DNA of 64,000 bases, from positions 310,001 through 374,000 of the forward strand of contig NZ_FOMO01000005.1 in assembly GCF_900112645.1 (NCBI RefSeq), given 5' to 3'. Made by a program: the position numbers and the translations under genes. Position 1 is the first letter of the stretch. Every line of letters starts with the position of its first letter. A model generated the notes under the pieces. That model searched no databases, was not told the origin of the DNA, and worked only from the letters and a program-made list of their open reading frames with translations. Shown here in pieces: positions 59,704-64,000 of this stretch. The DNA comes from Phytopseudomonas straminea (GTDB taxonomy: Bacteria; Pseudomonadota; Gammaproteobacteria; Pseudomonadales; Pseudomonadaceae).

Positions 59704-61536
59704 TTGAGACGCCCCCTCCTCTCGCTGTTTTTTGGCCTGGCCACCAGCTTTCCGGCCTGGGCAACGCTCAGCGAAAGCCACGGCTATGCGCAATTCGGCG
59801 CGCTCAAGTATCCCGCTAGCTTCACCCATTTCGACTGGGTCAACCCGGAAGCTCCCAAAGGCGGCACTCTGCGCATCATGGCCGCCGGCAGTTTCGACAC
59901 GCTCAACCCCTATACGCTCAAGGGCACCAGCCCTGTCGCCACCGCCAACTTTCTGCAATATGGCGTGACCGAGCTGAACGAGCCGTTGATGGCCGGCACC
60001 GGGCAATACGATCCCTCCGGTGACGAGCCTGCCTCCAGCTACGGGCTGATCGCCAGCTCCGTGGAATACAGCGAAGACCGCAGCTGGGTGGTCTTCAACC
60101 TGCGACCCGAGGCGCGCTTTCATGATGGCAAGCCGATCACCGCCTATGACGTGGCGTTCTCCTACCGACTGCTGCTCAAGGAAGGCCACCCGCAGTACCG
60201 CACCAACCTGCAGGAAGTAAAACGGGTCGATATTCTTAATCGCCACCGCGTGCGCTTCGTGCTCAAGCGTGCCAACAATCCGCTATTGATCCTGCGCCTC
60301 GGCGAACTGCCTGTGTTGCCCCAGCACTACTGGAAGAACCGCGACTTCAAGGCCACCACCTTCGAACCGCCGCTGGGCAGCGGCCCTTACCGCATCACAC
60401 GTGTCAATCCGGGGCGCAGCCTGACCTTCGAGCGGGTCAAGGACTGGTGGGGCGCCTCCTTGCCGGTCAACCGCGGCAAATACAACTTCGACCGCGTCGA
60501 AGTGGATTTCTACCGCGACAGCCATGTCGCCTTCGAAGCCTTCAAGGCCGGCGAATTCGACTTCTACATCGAGCAGCAGGCGAAGAACTGGTCCAACAAC
60601 TACCGTTTTCCGGCGGTGACCCGCGGCGACGTGATCCGCGCGGAAATCCCTCACCAGATTCCCACCCAGACCCAGGCGCTGTTCATGAACACGCGCCGCG
60701 CCACTTTCGAGGACGCCCGCGTGCGTGAAGCCCTGGGTCTGATGTTCGACTTTGAGTGGACCAACCGCACCCTGTTCAACAGCTCCTACACCCGCGCCGC
60801 CAGCTACTACCCCAACAGCGAGTTTTCCGCCAAGGGCAAGCCGGAGGGCGCCGAATGGTTGCTGTTGTCGCCGTTTCGCGGGCAACTGCCGGCCAAGCTA
60901 TTTACCGAGCCGTTCAAGATGCCCGTCACCGATGGGCGGGGCATCCCCCGGGAAACCATGCGCCGCGCCCTTGGTCTACTCGCCGAGGCTGGCTGGAAGC
61001 CCTCAGGCCAACGGCTGCTGAACACCAAGGGGCAGTCGCTGCAATTCGAGATCCTGCTGGTCAACCCGAATCTTGAGCGCATTCTTCAGCCATTCACCGA
61101 GAACCTGGCCAGCATCGGCATCCAGGCCAACCTGAGAACCGTGGACCGCGCCCAATACAAGCAACGCCTGGATCAGTTCGACTTCGACATGATCCTGCTC
61201 ACCCTGCCGCAAACCCTCAGCCCGGGCCTGGAGCAATCGCTGTACTTCCACTCCAGCCAGGCCAATGTGAAGGGCGGCAAGAACTACGCCGGCATCCACG
61301 ATCCGGTCGTCGATGCCCTGCTCGAAAAACTGCTGTCGGCCCACAGCCGCGATGAACAGGTGGCCGCAACCCGCGCCCTGGACCGCGTGATGCTCTGGCA
61401 GTACTACACCATTCCCAACTGGTACATCGACTATCACCGCCTGGCGTACCGCAACCGCTTTGCCTTCGTCGCCACGCCGCCCTACACGCTGGGGCTGCGC
61501 ACGTGGTGGCTGAAACCCACGGAGACCACACAATGA
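59704..61536 (+). CDS. YejA-like extracellular solute-binding protein 1
   Basis: A 610-residue family 5 binding protein of the YejA/oligopeptide type. The signal peptide covers about residues 1-20 (SFPAWA). Signatures are PKGGTLRIM, FHDGKPITAYDVAFSY, PLGSGPYRI and the long C-terminal VDALLEKLL region. The start appears to be TTG at 59704; no in-frame ATG fits the signal peptide. It overlaps the second binding protein by four bases. Likely ligands are peptides or microcin-C-like compounds, as for YejA. Confidence 0.88.
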   Translation: MRRPLLSLFFGLATSFPAWATLSESHGYAQFGALKYPASFTHFDWVNPEAPKGGTLRIMAAGSFDTLNPYTLKGTSPVATANFLQYGVTELNEPLMAGTGQYDPSGDEPASSYGLIASSVEYSEDRSWVVFNLRPEARFHDGKPITAYDVAFSYRLLLKEGHPQYRTNLQEVKRVDILNRHRVRFVLKRANNPLLILRLGELPVLPQHYWKNRDFKATTFEPPLGSGPYRITRVNPGRSLTFERVKDWWGASLPVNRGKYNFDRVEVDFYRDSHVAFEAFKAGEFDFYIEQQAKNWSNNYRFPAVTRGDVIRAEIPHQIPTQTQALFMNTRRATFEDARVREALGLMFDFEWTNRTLFNSSYTRAASYYPNSEFSAKGKPEGAEWLLLSPFRGQLPAKLFTEPFKMPVTDGRGIPRETMRRALGLLAEAGWKPSGQRLLNTKGQSLQFEILLVNPNLERILQPFTENLASIGIQANLRTVDRAQYKQRLDQFDFDMILLTLPQTLSPGLEQSLYFHSSQANVKGGKNYAGIHDPVVDALLEKLLSAHSRDEQVAATRALDRVMLWQYYTIPNWYIDYHRLAYRNRFAFVATPPYTLGLRTWWLKPTETTQ

Positions 61537-63383
61537 CGCATCCTCTGCGTTCATTTCTGATGCACGGCAGCGCCCTGCTGCTGCTTGGCCTCGCCAGCCT
61601 GGCCCAGGCCGCACCGCAACACGCCCTGACGCTGTACGGCGAGGCGCCGAAATACCCGGCTAACTTCAAGCATTTCGATTACGTCAACCCGGATGCGCCC
61701 AAGGGCGGCGTGCTGCGTCTGCCGGGCCTCAACGGCTTCGATAGCTTCAACCCGTTCATTCCCAAGGGTAACGCGGCCGACCGCATCGGGCTTATCTACG
61801 ACACCCTCACCTACCACTCGCCCGATGAGCCCTTCACCGAATACGGACTGCTCGCCGAGAAGGTCGAGAAAGCTGCCGACGACAGTTATGTGCGCTTCTT
61901 TCTCAACCCCAAGGCACGCTTTCACGACGGCCACCCGGTGACCGCCGAGGACGTGATATTCACCTTCAACACCCTGCTCGAACACGGCGACCCCATGTAC
62001 CGGCACTACTATGCCGACGTCGCCGAGGTAGTAGCCGAGAACGAGCGCACCGTGCGTTTCAACTTCAAGCACGCCGGCAACCGCGAACTGCCACTGATTC
62101 TCGGCCAGCTGCAGGTACTGCCCAAGCACTGGTGGCAAGGCCGTGACTTCTCCCGCGGCAGCCTGGAGCCGCCACTGGGTAGCGGCCCTTACCGGATCGC
62201 CGACTTCTCGCCGAACAGCTCGATCCGCTTCGAGCGCGTCAAGGACTGGTGGGCCAAGGATCTGCCGGTTTCCCGCGGCCTGTACAACTTCGATCAGATC
62301 CGCATCGAGTACTTCCGCGACATGGCCGTCGCCCTGGAGGCCTTCAAGGCTGGCCAGTTCGACGTCAACCTTGAGTATTCGGCCAAGGACTGGGCCACCG
62401 GCTACAACTCACCGGCCCTGCGCGCCGGGCGTTTCGTCCAGGAAGCCTTCCCCAACCGCAACCCGGCCGGCATGCAGGGCTTCGTGTTCAACACCCGCAA
62501 GCCGATGTTCCAGGACCCGCGGGTGCGCGAAGCCATCGCCCAGCTGTTCGACTTCGAGTGGGCCAACAAGCAGCTGTTCTACGGTGCCTACAAGCGCACC
62601 CACAGCTACTTCGAAAACTCGGAAATGGCCGCCCGCGGCCTGCCCAGCCCGGCCGAACTGAAGCTGCTGGAACCGCTGCGCGGGCAGATTCCCGACCGCG
62701 TGTTCACCGAGTCCTTCACGCCACCGGTCAGCGACGGCAGCGGCATCATTCGCGACCAGGCGCGCCGCGCCTACCAGTTGCTCACCGAGGCCGGCTACCG
62801 GATCGAAAACGACAAGATGGTCGATGCCAACGGTAACCAGCTGACCTTCGAGTTCCTCAATACCCAGGCCAACCTGGAGCGGGTCATCCTGCCCTTCAAG
62901 CGCAACCTGGCCGAGCTGGGCATCGACCTGCAGATCCGCCGCGTCGATGTCTCCCAGTACATCAACCGCCTGCGCTCGCGGGATTTCGACATGACCTCGG
63001 CGATCTGGCCGCAGTCGAGCTCGCCCGGTAACGAGCAGCGTGAATTCTGGCATTCCAGCAGCGCCGACAACCCGGGCAGCCGCAACCTCATCGGCCTGCG
63101 TGACCCGGCCATCGACAAGCTGGTCGAGGGGCTGATCCAGGCCGATTCCCGCGAGTCGCTGATCACCCACACCCGGGCGCTGGACCGCGTGCTGCTGTGG
63201 GGCAATTACGTAGTGCCCAACTACTACGTGGACGCCTATCGCGTCGCCTACTGGAAGCGCTTCGGCCACCCGGAGAAATCGCCGCTCTACGATTACGGCC
63301 TGATGACCTGGTGGCAGGAAAAGCCGGTCGGCGAAGTGGTCAGCAGCGACGACAAGGCCACCCCAGAGCAGGAAGAACGCTAG
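61533..63383 (+). CDS. YejA-like extracellular solute-binding protein 2
   Basis: A 616-residue paralogue of the preceding protein with a signal peptide about 1-26 (LASLAQAA). It retains PKGGVLRLPG, FHDGHPVTAEDVIFTF, PLGSGPYRI and FERVKDWWAK. The ATG at 61533 overlaps the preceding stop (ATGA). The permease ATG follows its TAG without a gap. Having two binding proteins upstream of one permease suggests a broadened ligand range. Confidence 0.9.
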   Translation: MTHPLRSFLMHGSALLLLGLASLAQAAPQHALTLYGEAPKYPANFKHFDYVNPDAPKGGVLRLPGLNGFDSFNPFIPKGNAADRIGLIYDTLTYHSPDEPFTEYGLLAEKVEKAADDSYVRFFLNPKARFHDGHPVTAEDVIFTFNTLLEHGDPMYRHYYADVAEVVAENERTVRFNFKHAGNRELPLILGQLQVLPKHWWQGRDFSRGSLEPPLGSGPYRIADFSPNSSIRFERVKDWWAKDLPVSRGLYNFDQIRIEYFRDMAVALEAFKAGQFDVNLEYSAKDWATGYNSPALRAGRFVQEAFPNRNPAGMQGFVFNTRKPMFQDPRVREAIAQLFDFEWANKQLFYGAYKRTHSYFENSEMAARGLPSPAELKLLEPLRGQIPDRVFTESFTPPVSDGSGIIRDQARRAYQLLTEAGYRIENDKMVDANGNQLTFEFLNTQANLERVILPFKRNLAELGIDLQIRRVDVSQYINRLRSRDFDMTSAIWPQSSSPGNEQREFWHSSSADNPGSRNLIGLRDPAIDKLVEGLIQADSRESLITHTRALDRVLLWGNYVVPNYYVDAYRVAYWKRFGHPEKSPLYDYGLMTWWQEKPVGEVVSSDDKATPEQEER

Positions 63384-64000
63384 ATGCTGGCTTATATCCT
63401 GCGGCGCCTGCTGCTGATCATCCCGACTGTGTTCGGCATCCTGGTCATCAACTTCGCGATCATCCAGGCCGCGCCCGGCGGCCCGGTGGAGCAGATGATC
63501 GCCAAGCTGGAGGGCTTCGATGCCGCTGCCGGGGGCGCCACTGGACGTATCTCCGGTGGCGGCGGTGGTGAGGTGTCCACCGCCGGCTCCAACTACCGCG
63601 GTGCCCAGGGCCTGGACCCTGAACTGATAGCCGAGATCGAGAAGATGTATGGCTTCGACAAGTCGGCGCCCGAACGCTTCTGGATCATGATAAAGAACTA
63701 CGCCCAATTGGATTTCGGCGACAGCTTCTTTCGTGATGCCAAGGTCATCGACCTGATCATGGAAAAGATGCCGGTGTCCATTTCTCTCGGGCTGTGGAGC
63801 ACCCTGATCATGTATCTGGTGTCCATCCCGCTGGGTATCGCCAAGGCCACCCGGCACGGCAGCGCCTTCGACGTATGGACCAGCTCGGCGATCATCGTCG
63901 GCTACGCGATTCCCGCGTTCCTGTTCGCCATTCTGCTGATCGTGCTGTTCGCCGGCGGCAGCTACTGGGACTTCTTTCCGCTACGCGGCCTGACCTCGAG
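63384..64000 (+). CDS. yejB: ABC transporter permease YejB-like (3' end cut by window)
   Basis: The frame runs from ATG at 63384 off the window end, giving about 205 residues. The first span is [20 protein letters not shown], then [15 protein letters not shown] typical of oligopeptide/nickel permeases. A Gly-rich insert ISGGGGGE and the periplasmic loop, then [15 protein letters not shown] opens the conserved BPD domain. This order matches YejB, with yejE and yejF expected next. It is contiguous with the two binding proteins. Confidence 0.9.
   Translation, partial: MLAYILRRLLLIIPTVFGILVINFAIIQAAPGGPVEQMIAKLEGFDAAAGGATGRISGGGGGEVSTAGSNYRGAQGLDPELIAEIEKMYGFDKSAPERFWIMIKNYAQLDFGDSFFRDAKVIDLIMEKMPVSISLGLWSTLIMYLVSIPLGIAKATRHGSAFDVWTSSAIIVGYAIPAFLFAILLIVLFAGGSYWDFFPLRGLTS

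Noticed and set aside
62409..63857. Antisense frame opposite the second binding protein and yejB
   Set aside because: Shadow frame of two well-supported sense genes.

Overview
The window is high-GC gammaproteobacterial chromosome with pseudomonad gene content and gene order. Markers are the 13-gene-type nuo operon, a BqsPQRS-like two-component operon, Cti fatty-acid isomerase, the CysI/DUF934 pair, a LdcA-type decarboxylase and the mltD/Yej-type transporter block, along with REP-like intergenic palindromes typical of Pseudomonas. From memory of P. aeruginosa PAO1, genes at 0-19.3 kb match the PA2641-PA2659 neighbourhood and genes at 27-64 kb match PA1847 down to PA1809. The species is therefore a Pseudomonas (sensu lato) in which these two blocks are neighbours. 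It is mostly core chromosome: no prophage, insertion sequence, CRISPR array, tRNA or rRNA was seen.

Layout. 0-11.3 kb: end of the complex I operon, nuoF (cut by the window edge) to nuoN, closed by a strong terminator. 11.3-16.7 kb: repeat-rich gap, AI-2E-type exporter, sCache chemoreceptor, Na+/H+ antiporter-family carrier, FMN reductase. 16.7-19.4 kb: two PepSY proteins, response regulator and sensor kinase, with a tandem regulator box in front. 19.4-27 kb: patatin-like hydrolase, an AT-rich gap, a small conserved protein, topoisomerase IB, a tightly overlapped AraC/DUF1272/MFS cluster, then a diguanylate cyclase and a receiver-CheC protein. 27-31.2 kb: nfuA behind an IscR-like site, an acyltransferase and cti. 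31.2-38.6 kb: metH behind a perfect MetR-type palindrome, small hypothetical genes, DUF1883, a periplasmic binding-like protein and a ZIP metal transporter. 39-41.3 kb: sulfite reductase cysI and DUF934. 41.4-47 kb: quinone-reductase-like protein, sohB, then histidine phosphatase, SCP2, phosphotransferase and SDR genes. 47-52.5 kb: repeats, a small membrane protein, a TauE-type carrier, nudC, a ChpA-N-like protein and a crotonase. 52.6-57 kb: ldcA with a leader hairpin, dnaQ, rnhA, methyltransferase. 57.2-64 kb: gloB, mltD, two YejA-like binding proteins and the start of yejB.

The most interesting material is regulatory or repetitive: two copies of a repeat family with a shared core but different ends, each lodged exactly at stop codons between convergent genes; a BqsR/PmrA-type box; MetR and IscR type 1-like sites; and a hairpin that would mask the ldcA ribosome-binding site. 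A phosphotransferase-SDR-SCP2 cluster resembling hydroxyacyl-CoA kinase pathways is the best candidate for an uncharacterised metabolic module. Function calls rest on motif recognition by eye; no database search was run.
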